Source: a bacterium (lineage in GTDB: Bacteria > Bacillota > Bacilli > Lactobacillales > Streptococcaceae). Taken from it: DNA of 64,000 bases. Location of the stretch: the NCBI GenBank assembly GCA_905221195.1, contig CAJNCF010000004.1, positions 164,810 through 228,809 on the forward strand, in the 5' to 3' direction. This document shows positions 28,804 to 38,414 of the stretch, piece by piece; the stretch's first letter is position 1; every line of letters begins with the position of its first letter. The position numbers and the translations under genes are program-made. Below the pieces are notes generated by a model. That model searched no databases and was not told the DNA's origin. It worked only from the letters and a program-made list of their open reading frames with translations.

Positions 28804-29076
28804 TCACCAAAACCAGCCTTCATTATCGTCAATGGCTTGGGCTTCTTTGCGTTTGCGTGGGCCTGTTCCGTACATTTCTGCTTCGATTTCTTCCTTGGTT
28901 GGCATGATAGAAGCTAGGATGATATAGATAATCACGCCAAGTCCAAAGTTTGCAACTGTAAAAATGGCAAACAAGAAACGAACAAGGGTAACATCAAAGT
29001 TCCACTTGTCTGACAGACCTGCCAGAACTCCTGAAATCATGCGATTTCGTCTCATTTTATAAAATTTACTGTTCAT
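28804..29076 (-). CDS. PspC-domain membrane protein
   Basis: This 90-aa protein has an N-terminal PspC domain: RMISGVLAGLSDKWNFD, followed by a hydrophobic helix (about residues 32-57). It has a charged, cytoplasmic C-terminal tail. PspC proteins are linked to envelope stress responses, in Firmicutes often within the LiaRS regulon. It stands alone here between sprT/tex and its terminator. The start at 29076 has AGAAAGAGGAAATAAC upstream. Confidence 0.88.
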   Translation of the reverse strand: MNSKFYKMRRNRMISGVLAGLSDKWNFDVTLVRFLFAIFTVANFGLGVIIYIILASIMPTKEEIEAEMYGTGPRKRKEAQAIDDNEGWFW

Positions 29077-29134
29077 GTTATTTCCTCTTTCTGCTAGGTT
29101 AGACTTAGTATATCACGGATAGGCTAGGCTTTCA

Positions 29135-29584
29135 TCAGTCCTCAGGCTGATTTACCAGTAGCAACTTTCCTCGACAAATTCCACAGCGATAGCGTTTGGT
29201 ATCAATTCTGCGCTTACGCTGATACCTTTGCTGGCATGATTGGCAACGATAGAGCTTGATTGGCTTGGAGTTGCTATTGGGCAAGGTTGGCACAAAGCGT
29301 AATCCATCCACTGCTTTCAACAGTTCCTTAAAATCCCGATCCTTGTGTTGATAACCCTTCCCTTGAAAATAGAGGTGATAATGACAGAGTTCATGTCGGA
29401 CAATCTTCCTAAAAACATCCAGACCCAGTTCATCATAGACCTTGGGATTAAAATCCAAATGCCCATCTTTTGGGAAAAATCGCCCACCTGTCGAACGTAG
29501 ACGAGAATTCCACTGGGCTTGATGGATAAAAGGTCTTCCGAAGTCTTCTAGCGAAACTTGCTTGACGTAATCAGTCAGTTTCAT
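29135..29584 (-). CDS. SprT-like zinc metallopeptidase-domain protein
   Basis: This 149-aa protein has the SprT zinc-site [10 protein letters not shown] (HExxH, about residues 65-74) and a C-terminal zinc ribbon with two CxxC pairs (CQSCQQ and CGICRGK). Family members resemble the protease domain of Spartan, but the bacterial function is poorly defined. It overlaps tex by 14 nt and is probably translated from the tex transcript. Confidence 0.9.
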   Translation of the reverse strand: MKLTDYVKQVSLEDFGRPFIHQAQWNSRLRSTGGRFFPKDGHLDFNPKVYDELGLDVFRKIVRHELCHYHLYFQGKGYQHKDRDFKELLKAVDGLRFVPTLPNSNSKPIKLYRCQSCQQRYQRKRRIDTKRYRCGICRGKLLLVNQPED

Positions 29585-31700
29585 TTGGAGCTAGGAGCGA
29601 CAGATTGACTTTTTCACGTTCAGTATCAATTTTCTTAACCCAAACGGTAACCAAATCTCCGACGGACACCACTTGGCTAGGATGTTTGATAAACTTGCGA
29701 CTCATGTGGGAAATATGGATCAAGCCGTCCTCGTGAATCCCGATATCAACGAAGGCACCGAAATCAACGACGTTACGCACCACTCCTTCTAGCTTCTGAC
29801 CAACCACTAAGTCTTTGATATCTAGGACATCTTGGCGAAGAACAGGTGCGTCAAAAGAATCACGGAAATCTCGACCTGGTTTGAGAAGGTCGGCAATGAT
29901 ATCTTTAAGGGTTTCTGGACCAAGGTCTAGCTCTTGCGCCATTTTCTTGACAGAAAGGGACTTAAGCTTATTTTGTGCTTCTTCGTTTAGGTCTTTAATA
30001 TCTAAGCGTTTGAAGAGTTCCTTGACGGCAGCATAATTTTCTGGGTGAACTCCTGTATTATCAAGGATATTGCTACTTTCAGGAATACGAAGGAAACCAG
30101 CAGCCTGCTCAAATGCCTTAGCTCCCAGACGAGGAACCTTCTTGATTTGAGCGCGTGAAGTGATTTTTCCTTCTTCCTCACGGTATTTGACAATATTTTC
30201 AGAAATAGTTTTATTAAGTCCAGCCACATGGGAAAGAAGAGCTGGGCTGGCTGTATTGATATTGACACCGACTTGGTTTACCACGGTATCGACGACAAAG
30301 TCTAGACTTTCAGACAGTTTCTTCTGACTGACATCATGCTGGTACTGACCGACCCCGATTGACTTAGGATCGATTTTGACCAATTCCGCGAGGGGATCTT
30401 GCAAACGACGGGCGATAGAAATTGCCGAACGTTTTTCAACGGTCAAGTCTGGAAATTCCTGACGAGCAAGTTCGCTGGCAGAATAGACCGAAGCACCACT
30501 TTCATTGACAATAACATAGCTGACTTCTGGAAAATCTTTAAGAACTTCCGCCACAAAGGCTTCACTTTCACGACTGGCAGTTCCATTTCCGATAGCAATA
30601 ATTTCTACACTGTATTGACCAATCAAATCTGCCAAATCTTTCTTTGCTTCTTCGATTTGACGAGCTGATGCTGGTTTAACAGGATAAATAACCTGAGTTC
30701 TCAGCATTTTTCCTGTTGGATCAACGACAGCCAGCTTGGCACCTGTACGAAAAGCAGGGTCAAATCCAAGAACCACGCGCCCTTTCAGAGGAGCAACCAA
30801 GAGGAGATTGCGCAGGTTGTCAGAAAAGAGTTGGATAGCCCCTTCTTCCGCTTTCTCAGTTAATTCTGTCCGAATGCGTCGCTCGATAGCAGGCAAGACT
30901 TTTTTCTTAACAGATTGGTGAACAACTTCATCAATATAGGCATTTTTCACCTTAAAACGAGCAGCAAAGAAGGTAAGAATACGGTCCGTCGCATGTTCAA
31001 AACCGACCTTCAAGACACCAAGTTTCTCCCCACGATTGAGGGCCAAGGTACGATAGCCTTGCATATTTCCAACTGTCTCTGAAAAATCATAATAAATCTG
31101 AAAAACCTGCTTTTCATCAAGACTTTCATCCTTTACTTGAGAAGTGAGTTTAGAGTGTCTCAGCACCTCCTGATAAGTCATGGCGCGCAGTGTCACATCT
31201 TCCGATAAGGCTTCGACTAAGATATCAACTGCACCAGCCAAGGCTTCCTTACCAGTCGCAAATCCTTCACAGACGAACTTTTCAGCCTCTTTCTCTAAGT
31301 CAGCTACATTCTGCAAGATTAAGCGAGCAAGTGGAAAGAGACCAGCTTCACGGGCAATGGTTGCCTTAGTTCGACGTTTCTCCTTGTATGGAAGATAGAG
31401 TTCTTCTACGTCTGCTAATTTTTCGGCAGCTAAGATAGCTTCTTCCAACTCCTTGGTCAACTTGCCTTGTTCTTGAATCTTAGCTAAGACAGATTCCTTA
31501 CGGTCGTTGAGGTTGGTCAGACTTTTATCCAAGTCAATAATGGCCTTAATCGCCACCTCATCCAAACTACCAGTCATGTCCTTGCGATAACGCGCGATAA
31601 AGGGAATAGTCGCCCCTTCAGCTGTTAAACTTAGAACAGTATCAATTTGCTTTAACGTCACTCCCAAATCCTGGGAGATTTTTTCATATTTTTTATCCAT
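29571..31700 (-). CDS. tex: Tex-family RNA-binding transcription accessory protein
   Basis: The 709-aa Tex protein has an N-terminal helical region, a YqgF/RNase H-like domain ([18 protein letters not shown]), helix-hairpin-helix segments ([19 protein letters not shown]) and a C-terminal S1 domain ([18 protein letters not shown]). The start is ATG 31700 although the frame stays open upstream, because alignment with Tex N-termini begins here. No Shine-Dalgarno precedes it: TGGTATAAT ends only 6 nt before the ATG. The mRNA is therefore predicted to be leaderless. Confidence 0.95.
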   Translation of the reverse strand: MDKKYEKISQDLGVTLKQIDTVLSLTAEGATIPFIARYRKDMTGSLDEVAIKAIIDLDKSLTNLNDRKESVLAKIQEQGKLTKELEEAILAAEKLADVEELYLPYKEKRRTKATIAREAGLFPLARLILQNVADLEKEAEKFVCEGFATGKEALAGAVDILVEALSEDVTLRAMTYQEVLRHSKLTSQVKDESLDEKQVFQIYYDFSETVGNMQGYRTLALNRGEKLGVLKVGFEHATDRILTFFAARFKVKNAYIDEVVHQSVKKKVLPAIERRIRTELTEKAEEGAIQLFSDNLRNLLLVAPLKGRVVLGFDPAFRTGAKLAVVDPTGKMLRTQVIYPVKPASARQIEEAKKDLADLIGQYSVEIIAIGNGTASRESEAFVAEVLKDFPEVSYVIVNESGASVYSASELARQEFPDLTVEKRSAISIARRLQDPLAELVKIDPKSIGVGQYQHDVSQKKLSESLDFVVDTVVNQVGVNINTASPALLSHVAGLNKTISENIVKYREEEGKITSRAQIKKVPRLGAKAFEQAAGFLRIPESSNILDNTGVHPENYAAVKELFKRLDIKDLNEEAQNKLKSLSVKKMAQELDLGPETLKDIIADLLKPGRDFRDSFDAPVLRQDVLDIKDLVVGQKLEGVVRNVVDFGAFVDIGIHEDGLIHISHMSRKFIKHPSQVVSVGDLVTVWVKKIDTEREKVNLSLLAPNETD

Positions 31701-31706
31701 GAATCT

Positions 31707-31715
31707 ATTATACCA
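31707..31715 (-). promoter_or_regulatory. Extended -10 promoter of tex, placed for a leaderless mRNA
   Basis: The minus strand reads TGGTATAAT with the hexamer at 31707-31712. Counting 7 nt from the hexamer puts the transcript start on the A of the tex ATG at 31700. Confidence 0.65.
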
Positions 31716-31792
31716 CAAGCCAGAAGGCTTTCTCCAATCCTTTTCAACTATCGAAAACAAATTAAAAAACGCCCTTTTCCTCAAAATAATAG

Positions 31793-31798
31793 TATAAT
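31793..31798 (+). promoter_or_regulatory. -10 of the small-protein/permease operon
   Basis: A consensus TATAAT lies 30 nt before the ATG of the 43-aa gene. It is divergent from the tex promoter, about 80 bp away. Confidence 0.55.
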
Positions 31799-31828
31799 AG
31801 AGGTAGAATTTAGAATCGAGGTACACCT

Positions 31829-31960
31829 ATGGCTGTAAAATTTACAAAACGAGACGACTTGGACAAGATGTTTGAAGAGTTTGCTAAACTCCCTGATTTG
31901 AAGCAAGTTACTTTCCCTGATGACAAAGAGAAAAAAGCCAAAGCAGAAAAGAAAAACTAG
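31829..31960 (+). CDS. 43-aa small conserved-looking protein, SPJ-type
   Basis: The ORF begins ATG 31829 with GAGGT 7 nt upstream and encodes a charged soluble peptide. An amphipathic N-terminal part (DDLDKMFEEFAKLPDLKQVTF) is followed by a Lys/Ala/Glu tail (KEKKAKAEKKN). Its TAG is followed immediately by the ATG of the permease gene, indicating translational coupling. It has its own TATAAT, divergent from tex. I recognise it as a small protein often annotated hypothetical in streptococci; no function is known to me. Confidence 0.75.
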   Translation: MAVKFTKRDDLDKMFEEFAKLPDLKQVTFPDDKEKKAKAEKKN

Positions 31961-32866
31961 ATGACCGCTTTCCAACAACTCCCATCTAGTGTGCTTCAGG
32001 CTGGAGCTATTTTCCTCTCCATTATCATTGAAGCCCTCCCCTTCGTTCTGATAGGAAGTATTCTTTCAGGGCTGATTGAAGTCTATATCACACCTGACAA
32101 GGTTTATCATTTTCTCCCTCGAAATCGTTGGGGGAGAATCTTTTTTGGCACCTTCGTTGGTATACTTTTCCCTTCTTGTGAATGTGGAATCGTCCCCATC
32201 ATCAATCGTTTTCTGGAAAAGAAGGTTCCCAGTTACACGGCTGTTCCCTTTCTTGTAACAGCACCTGTTATCAATCCCATTGTACTTTTTGCGACCTATT
32301 CTGCTTTTGGTAATTCCTTCCACATCGTCCTGTTACGAGCTCTGGGGTCCATCGTTGTGGCTGTAATACTTGGGATTTTTCTAGGATTTTTCTGGCAAGA
32401 ACCCATTCAGAAAGAAAATCGTCTAGCTTGTCATGAGCATGATTTTTCTCACTTGAGCCCTGCAAAAAAGGTTTTTCAGGTCTTTGTGCAGGCCATTGAT
32501 GAGTTTTTTGATACGGGACGTTATTTGGTATTTGGCTGTCTCTTTGCCTCTGTTATACAAGTTTATATTCCGACACGGATTCTGACCTCTATCAGTGCGA
32601 CCCCTCTTTTTGCCATCCTGCTCTTGATGCTTTTGGCCTTTCTTCTTTCACTTTGTAGTGAGGCGGATGCTTTTATCAGCGCTTCTCTTCTCTCGAGTTT
32701 CGGTTTGGCACCAGTTCTGGCCTTTCTTGTGATTGGCCCAATGCTGGATATTAAAAATATTCTCATGATGAAAAATTACTTGAAAGCACGATTTATCAGT
32801 CACTTCATAACGATTGTAACTCTGGTCGTTTTAGTCTATTCTCTCTTGATTGGGGTCATCCTATGA
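31961..32866 (+). CDS. YraQ/DUF318-family permease
   Basis: This 301-aa membrane protein has about eight hydrophobic segments. The family motif GTFVGILFPSCECGIVPI contains the paired Cys-x-Cys of ArsP/YraQ permeases, with a second similar region at LSLCSEADAFI. Such permeases are proposed to move metal or organo-metalloid species. The gene overlaps the next one by 4 nt (ATGA), and the two families are commonly paired in Firmicutes. Substrate unknown. Confidence 0.88.
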   Translation: MTAFQQLPSSVLQAGAIFLSIIIEALPFVLIGSILSGLIEVYITPDKVYHFLPRNRWGRIFFGTFVGILFPSCECGIVPIINRFLEKKVPSYTAVPFLVTAPVINPIVLFATYSAFGNSFHIVLLRALGSIVVAVILGIFLGFFWQEPIQKENRLACHEHDFSHLSPAKKVFQVFVQAIDEFFDTGRYLVFGCLFASVIQVYIPTRILTSISATPLFAILLLMLLAFLLSLCSEADAFISASLLSSFGLAPVLAFLVIGPMLDIKNILMMKNYLKARFISHFITIVTLVVLVYSLLIGVIL

Positions 32867-33678
32867 TTCGATTTTTAGTTTTAGCTGGCTATTTTGAACT
32901 GACAATCTACCTCCATCTATCAGGTAAATTAAACCAGTACATCAACATGCACTATTCCTATCTAGCCTATATTTCCATGGTGCTTTCCTTTATCTTGGCA
33001 GTCGTTCAATTGTATATCTGGATGAAACAAGTCAAAACCCACAGTCATCTGAACAGTCGATTGGCCAAGGTGACAAGTGTTGCTCTTCTGGCCATTCCAA
33101 TTGTCGTCGGTTTAACTTTCCCAACTGTTAGTTTGGATTCTCAGACCGTTTCTGCAAAAGGTTATCATTTCCCCTTATCAGAAGGAACGGATCAAGCCAT
33201 TCAGACAAGCGAAGGAACGACAAGCCAATATTTGAAACCAGATACTAGTTCTTATTTCTCAAAAACAGCCTATGAAAAGGAAATGCGAACTGCGGCGGAT
33301 AAATACTTGTCCCAAGATAGCATTCAGATCACGAATGAAAACTATATGGAAGTCATGGAGGCTATCTATGATTATCCAGATGAGTTTGTGGGTAAGACAG
33401 TCCAGTTTACAGGCTTTGTCTACAATGACCCCAGTCACTCCAATAGCCAATTTCTATTCCGCTTCGGCATTATTCACTGTATCGCAGATTCGGGTGTGTA
33501 TGGATTGCTGACCAAGGGAAATACCCGTCAGTATGAAAACAATACCTGGATTACAGCCAAAGGAAAACTGGTCAATCACTATCATAAAGAACTCAAACAA
33601 AATCTCCCAACCTTGGAAATCGACAGCTTTACCAAAGTCGATAAACCAGAAAATCCCTACGTGTATCGAGTGTTTTAA
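32863..33678 (+). CDS. TIGR03943/DUF1980-family membrane protein (YcgQ-like)
   Basis: This 271-aa protein has three N-terminal hydrophobic segments (about residues 3-20, 30-52 and 70-88). An extracytoplasmic domain follows that contains GKTVQFTGFVYNDPSH and an FRFGIIHCIADSGVYGLL stretch with the family cysteine. It is translationally coupled to the YraQ-like permease and is presumably its partner. Function is unassigned; a role in metal handling is inferred from the family pairing. Confidence 0.85.
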   Translation: MIRFLVLAGYFELTIYLHLSGKLNQYINMHYSYLAYISMVLSFILAVVQLYIWMKQVKTHSHLNSRLAKVTSVALLAIPIVVGLTFPTVSLDSQTVSAKGYHFPLSEGTDQAIQTSEGTTSQYLKPDTSSYFSKTAYEKEMRTAADKYLSQDSIQITNENYMEVMEAIYDYPDEFVGKTVQFTGFVYNDPSHSNSQFLFRFGIIHCIADSGVYGLLTKGNTRQYENNTWITAKGKLVNHYHKELKQNLPTLEIDSFTKVDKPENPYVYRVF

Positions 33679-33682
33679 AAGA

Positions 33683-33737
33683 AAAAACGAACAAGTTCTC
33701 TTCTGAATGACAGAAAAAGAGCCTGTTCGTTTTTTGT
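33683..33737 (+). terminator. Terminator after the YraQ/YcgQ pair
   Basis: AAAAAACGAACA pairs with TGTTCGTTTTTT across an internal loop with a secondary AGTTCTC/GAGCC region. It ends in a T tract just past the stop codon. Confidence 0.75.
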
Positions 33738-33790
33738 TGAGTCTAGGTAGACTTTGATTCTATATTATTTATCACTATTCAATCACTAGC

Positions 33791-34507
33791 TCAGTGAGAA
33801 CAAGAGAGCCACTCATTAATCATACTAGCGATTTCTTTAGGTGCTTCAGTATAAATCTCATGACCAAAGTTCTCTAGAAAAATAGTATCAAAATAATCTG
33901 GCAATTCTTTTAAGGGTTCCTCTCTCCATGTAGCTTCATTAGAATAGCAAGGACTGATAAACAAGGTCTCTCCCACTTCTCTCTTAAAAGCTTGTATTTT
34001 CCTCCGTAGGCGGAGTATCGCTTCTATATTTTCATATTTTATAGCTAGCTCATATCTATTATACTTCGCATCCCAGTGATAGGACTGTCTTACAGCTTCC
34101 TCCATATTTTCTGACCAATACTTTGCTTCGGATTTTTCTTTAGAAATAAGAAAATTTAAGTCCGAAACAACTTGAGATTCAATATAGTTTTTAGCTTCCT
34201 TTAACTCTGTATCTAAAGGTAAAATCTTATCTAAATCTAGATAGCCTCCATCCAAAAGAATCAGTTTTTTCACTTCATAAAATTCCGATGCGAGATAACG
34301 AGCCAAATCCCCTCCAAGAGAATGGCCTATCAGACAGATAGATTCTCCCTCTACTATTTCCTTTTTAAACCATGCTTTTAATTCTGTTTCAACTCGAAGA
34401 TGCTTTTCATACGGATTTAGAAAACAGACCTGCAAATCAAGCTCTTGAAGAAAATCCTTGCTATGATAAACATTGCTTCCCAGACCGCCTATAAAATATA
34501 TTTTCAT
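33791..34507 (-). CDS. Alpha/beta-hydrolase family protein
   Basis: This 238-aa protein has a nucleophile elbow GHSLGGD (serine near residue 63) and a C-terminal LENFGHEIY that supplies the catalytic histidine. The overall build is of small serine hydrolases (thioesterase/RBBP9-like). It follows a 103-aa gene by 3 nt. Substrate unknown. It starts the AT-rich accessory block that runs to rlmD. Confidence 0.8.
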   Translation of the reverse strand: MKIYFIGGLGSNVYHSKDFLQELDLQVCFLNPYEKHLRVETELKAWFKKEIVEGESICLIGHSLGGDLARYLASEFYEVKKLILLDGGYLDLDKILPLDTELKEAKNYIESQVVSDLNFLISKEKSEAKYWSENMEEAVRQSYHWDAKYNRYELAIKYENIEAILRLRRKIQAFKREVGETLFISPCYSNEATWREEPLKELPDYFDTIFLENFGHEIYTEAPKEIASMINEWLSCSH

Positions 34508-34510
34508 TCT

Positions 34511-34822
34511 CTACTTAATACTATGCTTATTCATTTTTTGTTCAAAGATAGTCGTGATAATCTGACGCAATTCTTCGCGTTCTTTTTCTGGAATTTCGCC
34601 ATTTGTTTGAGCTGCAGCGTAGAGTTCAGGGTGTTCAATTGAAATGCGTTTAATAGTACGTGTTGTAGCATGTTTTCTGACAAAAAACGGGATTCGCTTA
34701 ATCAAGTCTTGTGGGACGAGTGCAAGAATCTTCTCAGCAGTTTCCTTGTCACTAATCTTAGACGTAGTTAGCCCCTTCTTAATCATTTCCTGTTCTTTTT
34801 CTGTAAAATCTTTTAATTCCAT
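34511..34822 (-). CDS. Conserved hypothetical 103-aa protein
   Basis: This is a small, highly charged, mostly helical soluble protein without cysteines, membrane segments or a motif I recognise. AGGAGGACTAATCT precedes the ATG, so translation is credible. It is the first gene of a two-gene unit with the alpha/beta hydrolase. Function unknown. Confidence 0.7.
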   Translation of the reverse strand: MELKDFTEKEQEMIKKGLTTSKISDKETAEKILALVPQDLIKRIPFFVRKHATTRTIKRISIEHPELYAAAQTNGEIPEKEREELRQIITTIFEQKMNKHSIK

Positions 34823-34941
34823 TAGATTAGTCCTCCTATTTTCTCTAAGTTAAATTATATACCAATTGTAGCAAGACGACAATTAGTCTGTTTGTAAAAT
34901 CTTCTCTATACTACAACTTTCCTGTCGCTCATAATTGCTCT

Positions 34942-36684
34942 TTAATGAAAAATCACAAATCCTTTGGGAGAGATGACAAGCTGATTCTCCAATTCTTGGC
35001 AATTGCTTGCTAGTGCTACTGCTTCTTTTTGTAAATGATAATCTTCTGTTGATTGGTTGAATATTGCTTTGAGGATCTGTCCTTCGTATTTCCATTCCAA
35101 CGTCACTAAATCAGGTTCGATTGCTTTTAGGATATACTTACCATGCGAAATGATTGCTGACGCATATTTCCGTATCTGGATTAGCTTCTTCATGAAATTC
35201 AGCATATCATGGTTACTTGATACGAGTTCCCAAGGCATACAGCGACGACAATCTGGGTCTGGACCGCCAGTCAAGGAAAGCTCGGTTCCGTAATATATGC
35301 AGGGTGTTCCCTTTTGTAAAAAGAGAAAGGCTAGAGCTGATTTGACCAGTTGAACATCCTCATTGGCCGTCCACAGGATTCGCTCTGTATCATGCGAATC
35401 CAAGAGATTAAACATTACTTCTGAAATCTGCTGTTTGTAATACATAGACTGTCCATTGATTTCATAGATAAATTGGTCAGTCTTCTTAACACCTCTTAAG
35501 AAATAGTCCTTGATGCTATCAGATAAAGGATAATTCATGACCGCATGAAACTCATCGCCATTTAACCAAGGCTGAGAGGTATGCCAGACTTCTCCAAGGA
35601 TATAAAGATCAGGTTTTTTAGCTAAAACAGCCTTGAGAAAATCCTTCCAGAACTGATGGTCAATCTCATTAGCCACATCCAAACGCCAAGCATTAATATC
35701 AAACTCTTCAATCCAATAAGTCGCAACCTTTAAAAGATAATCCTTGACCTCTGGATTGGCTGTATTTAGCTTAGGCATATAGTCCTCAAAACCAAAAGCA
35801 TGATAGGGTAAGTCTCTCTTATTAGCTAACTTTTCAGTCGTCACTGGAAATTGTTGAATATGGAACCAATCCTTATAAGCAGACTGTTCACCATTTTTGA
35901 CAACATCTTGCCATTGAGGCGATTGCGAACCGATATGGTTAAATACTGCATCCAGCATGACTTTCATGCCACACTGATGGGCTTGCTCGACCAACTCCCG
36001 AAAGATTTCCTTGTCTCCAAAATGACGGTCAATTTCAAAGTAATCCGTCGTATTGTACTTGTGATTGCTCGTAGATTCAAAGATAGGACAGAGATAAAGT
36101 CCAGTAATGCCCAAGTCTTGCAAATAATCCAGATGGTCAATAATTCCTTGTAAATCACCACCAAAGAAATCATCACTCTTCGGTGTGATAGAGGAATCCC
36201 AGTCTAATGTCCCTTCTGGGTTTAATCGAGCATTTCCATTAGCAAATCGCTCAGGAAATATCTGATACCATACCGTATCTGAAACCCAGTCAGGAACCTG
36301 GCAGGCATCAATCTCATGAATATAAGGCAACTTAAATCCATTTCCAATAGCATGAAGATTTTCTAGAGAATTTTCCACGCACCCTTTATCGCCGTACAAA
36401 ATGCTCTGGCCTTCTGTATCCGTAACTTCAAAGAGATACTGGATACGTGCAAAGTCAACAGACACTTCAACCTGCCAATAGTCAAATAAGGCGTCGGAAG
36501 TCAGCTTGGCCATTTCTTTTGTATCTTGATAAAACTCCTCCATAAAGATAAAAGGATCCCCGTAATGCAAGTTGATGATTTTAATGTCCCCTTTCTTAGT
36601 TCGAATCCGAATATGAAGTTTCTTATCCTTATAAAGATAGGCATATTCCGACTCTGGCCTATGGTAAATAGCACTTAATTCCAT
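34942..36684 (-). CDS. GH13 neopullulanase/cyclomaltodextrinase-type alpha-glucan hydrolase
   Basis: This 580-aa cytoplasmic enzyme has an N-terminal CBM34-like beta domain (about 1-120) typical of the neopullulanase subfamily. The GH13 barrel regions are DAVFNH (245-250), WRLDVANE with nucleophile D336, ILGEVWH with acid E365, and LLDSHDTER with D432. There is no signal peptide, so it degrades imported maltodextrins. A CcpA-like site at 36718-36731 lies 34 nt upstream of the start, implying glucose repression. Exact product specificity is not readable from sequence. Confidence 0.92.
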   Translation of the reverse strand: MELSAIYHRPESEYAYLYKDKKLHIRIRTKKGDIKIINLHYGDPFIFMEEFYQDTKEMAKLTSDALFDYWQVEVSVDFARIQYLFEVTDTEGQSILYGDKGCVENSLENLHAIGNGFKLPYIHEIDACQVPDWVSDTVWYQIFPERFANGNARLNPEGTLDWDSSITPKSDDFFGGDLQGIIDHLDYLQDLGITGLYLCPIFESTSNHKYNTTDYFEIDRHFGDKEIFRELVEQAHQCGMKVMLDAVFNHIGSQSPQWQDVVKNGEQSAYKDWFHIQQFPVTTEKLANKRDLPYHAFGFEDYMPKLNTANPEVKDYLLKVATYWIEEFDINAWRLDVANEIDHQFWKDFLKAVLAKKPDLYILGEVWHTSQPWLNGDEFHAVMNYPLSDSIKDYFLRGVKKTDQFIYEINGQSMYYKQQISEVMFNLLDSHDTERILWTANEDVQLVKSALAFLFLQKGTPCIYYGTELSLTGGPDPDCRRCMPWELVSSNHDMLNFMKKLIQIRKYASAIISHGKYILKAIEPDLVTLEWKYEGQILKAIFNQSTEDYHLQKEAVALASNCQELENQLVISPKGFVIFH

Positions 36685-36717
36685 TAACTTGTCTCCTAAA
36701 TTTTAAATTTAATTTCA

Positions 36718-36731
36718 CGCAAACGTTTTCA
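36718..36731 (-). promoter_or_regulatory. CcpA cre-like site upstream of the GH13 gene
   Basis: The minus strand reads TGAAAACGTTTGCG and matches TGNAANCGNTNNCA at all but the last position. The location is just upstream of a maltodextrin-degrading enzyme gene. Confidence 0.6.
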
Positions 36732-36811
36732 TGATTGTGATTCTAGTATACTACTTTCGTATTTTATTTTCAAGGCTTGTCCGTAGATTCTAGTGATTTG
36801 GTTCTATAAAT

Positions 36812-36842
36812 AAAAAAGCAGCCAGTCTTACAACTTGCTACT
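36812..36842 (-). terminator. Terminator of the nucleotidyltransferase-like gene
   Basis: On the minus strand AGTAGC pairs with GCTGCT (one GU pair), extended by an AGT/ACT stem with a 6-nt loop. TTTTTTA follows. It ends the 163-aa gene. Confidence 0.65.
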
Positions 36843-36856
36843 TTTCAAATAATGAT

Positions 36857-37348
36857 TTACAAATATCTTTCCAGCCACTCAATTTTTTTAAAATCCTTAT
36901 TGTTATTGTGCTCATTTCGATAAGAATCTTGGGAAGAAGCCTTGTAAATTCTTAAAAACTGTTCCAAACTTGGAACGCGAAAAGTGATGTTTTCGAGATG
37001 AATCAGCTCTATATCCGATTCCGAAACTCCTGCAAAATCAGGTAAAGAATCGATACTTCCGAATTCAACACTCAGACCATCTTTTTGGAATTCATGCTCA
37101 TGAATATCTATTAAGGCATAGCCTAAGTGTTTCATCACTTTCATTATCTTGTTCCACTCATAAATTCTGAGATGATCAGGTGCTTCCCAACCTCTAGGAT
37201 CACCAGGCACATGAATGTCAATGTCAGACGGCCCCCATTCTTCATTTGATCGGTATTCAAACCCCAAAGACCCCATGAGCGTCGGAGTGATTCCGACTTG
37301 GTTTAAATGAGAACAAATTGTTCGAAATTCATCAAATAGAGAATTCAT
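36857..37348 (-). CDS. Nucleotidyltransferase-fold protein
   Basis: This 163-aa protein shows a polymerase-beta-type signature: MGSLG (G26, S27) followed by PSDIDIHV (D42, D44). A third acidic candidate lies in LSVEFGSID. Such stand-alone domains include aminoglycoside-modifying enzymes and MNT-type antitoxins. No HEPN toxin partner is adjacent (the upstream neighbour is a lipid kinase), so its role is open. AGGAGGAATG precedes the start. It lies within the AT-rich accessory block. Confidence 0.75.
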   Translation of the reverse strand: MNSLFDEFRTICSHLNQVGITPTLMGSLGFEYRSNEEWGPSDIDIHVPGDPRGWEAPDHLRIYEWNKIMKVMKHLGYALIDIHEHEFQKDGLSVEFGSIDSLPDFAGVSESDIELIHLENITFRVPSLEQFLRIYKASSQDSYRNEHNNNKDFKKIEWLERYL

Positions 37349-37411
37349 TCCTCCTCCAATCGTTGATATAGAACTTAATTTCGTTGTGAATAATAAACTA
37401 ATTTTTATCTT

Positions 37412-38293
37412 TTACTCTTTCGGTTTTGAAAATACTTCTACTCGCTGAGCTAGGACCTTGATTTCTACGGGTAGGTTATCAGATTTATCACCGTCAACAT
37501 CTGACTCCAATTCACTATCTGAAGAAATTTTAATAGTGCGCGCTTTGATATATTTGATGTTATCATTTGCGACAACATCGCCTTTCAATAAATCAGGAAT
37601 AACGGATAATTTAGAAAAGATTGAAGCATCTTTCAGAATCAAAATATTGGCATAGCCATCCTTATTTTCTTCAAAGATTTTCTTATCAGCGAAGTAATTT
37701 GTCAAGAGAACCAAAACATGGCTAGCTTCACCAACATAATTTCCATTTTCTGTCTCAACCTTAATGTTAAAGACCTGATCCGTCATGACAGACTTCATAG
37801 TATTAACAGCATAAGCTAAAATACCGAATTTTGTCTTGTCCTCGATTTCAACGTTGTGAATCGCTTCTGGAACAGAACCGATGCTAAAAATATAACCAAA
37901 ATAATTGTTATTCGCTTTTCCGATATCAATCTTATTGGTTAAGTTGAAATCCAGTTCATCAATAGCGCCATCTATGTCTTGATTGATTTCCAAAAGTTTG
38001 GTAATAAGGTTACCCGTCCCACCAGGGATAATCCCTAACTTAGGAATGTAGTCTCTCTCAGCGATACCTGAAATGACTTCATTGACAGTCCCATCTCCAC
38101 CAAAAACAACTACTGCATCGTACTGTTCACGAGAAGCTTCTTCAGCAAAATGTGTTGCATCCAACGCTTTTTCTGTAATTTTGGTTTCCACGATCTCAAA
38201 ATAATCTTTTGCCTTATTCTCCAGCTTGACCTTATAATCCAAAGCCTTCTCCCCACCAGAGGTAGGATTGATAATTAGCATTGCTTTCTTCAT
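37412..38293 (-). CDS. Diacylglycerol/lipid kinase family protein (YegS/DgkB-like)
   Basis: This 293-aa soluble lipid kinase has the DAGK catalytic signature VVFGGDGTVNEVISGI and the glycine loop IPGGTGN. The N-terminus is IINPTSGG. The ATG at 38293 is chosen over an ATG seven codons upstream because AAGGAG lies about 7 nt before it. It probably phosphorylates diacylglycerol or a related lipid. It lies between the nucleotidyltransferase-like gene and the ADP-ribosylglycohydrolase gene with a gap over 100 nt on the latter side, so co-transcription with the RHH module is uncertain. Confidence 0.9.
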   Translation of the reverse strand: MKKAMLIINPTSGGEKALDYKVKLENKAKDYFEIVETKITEKALDATHFAEEASREQYDAVVVFGGDGTVNEVISGIAERDYIPKLGIIPGGTGNLITKLLEINQDIDGAIDELDFNLTNKIDIGKANNNYFGYIFSIGSVPEAIHNVEIEDKTKFGILAYAVNTMKSVMTDQVFNIKVETENGNYVGEASHVLVLLTNYFADKKIFEENKDGYANILILKDASIFSKLSVIPDLLKGDVVANDNIKYIKARTIKISSDSELESDVDGDKSDNLPVEIKVLAQRVEVFSKPKE

Positions 38294-38414
38294 TAATTTC
38301 TCCTTAATATTCATTAGAAATGTTTATATTTCATCGTATGCATGTAAATGTACTACCATTATACAATGAAAATATAGAAAAACGAAATATGATGTACTGT
38401 AGATTTAAACTCTT

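Noticed and set aside
31701..31826. 42-residue N-terminal extension of Tex
   Set aside because: It runs through the tex promoter, and the Tex family N-terminus begins at MDKKYEK.
34511..34822. Toxin-antitoxin pair with the alpha/beta hydrolase gene
   Set aside because: Neither protein has toxin or antitoxin features, and the hydrolase has a normal serine-hydrolase active site.
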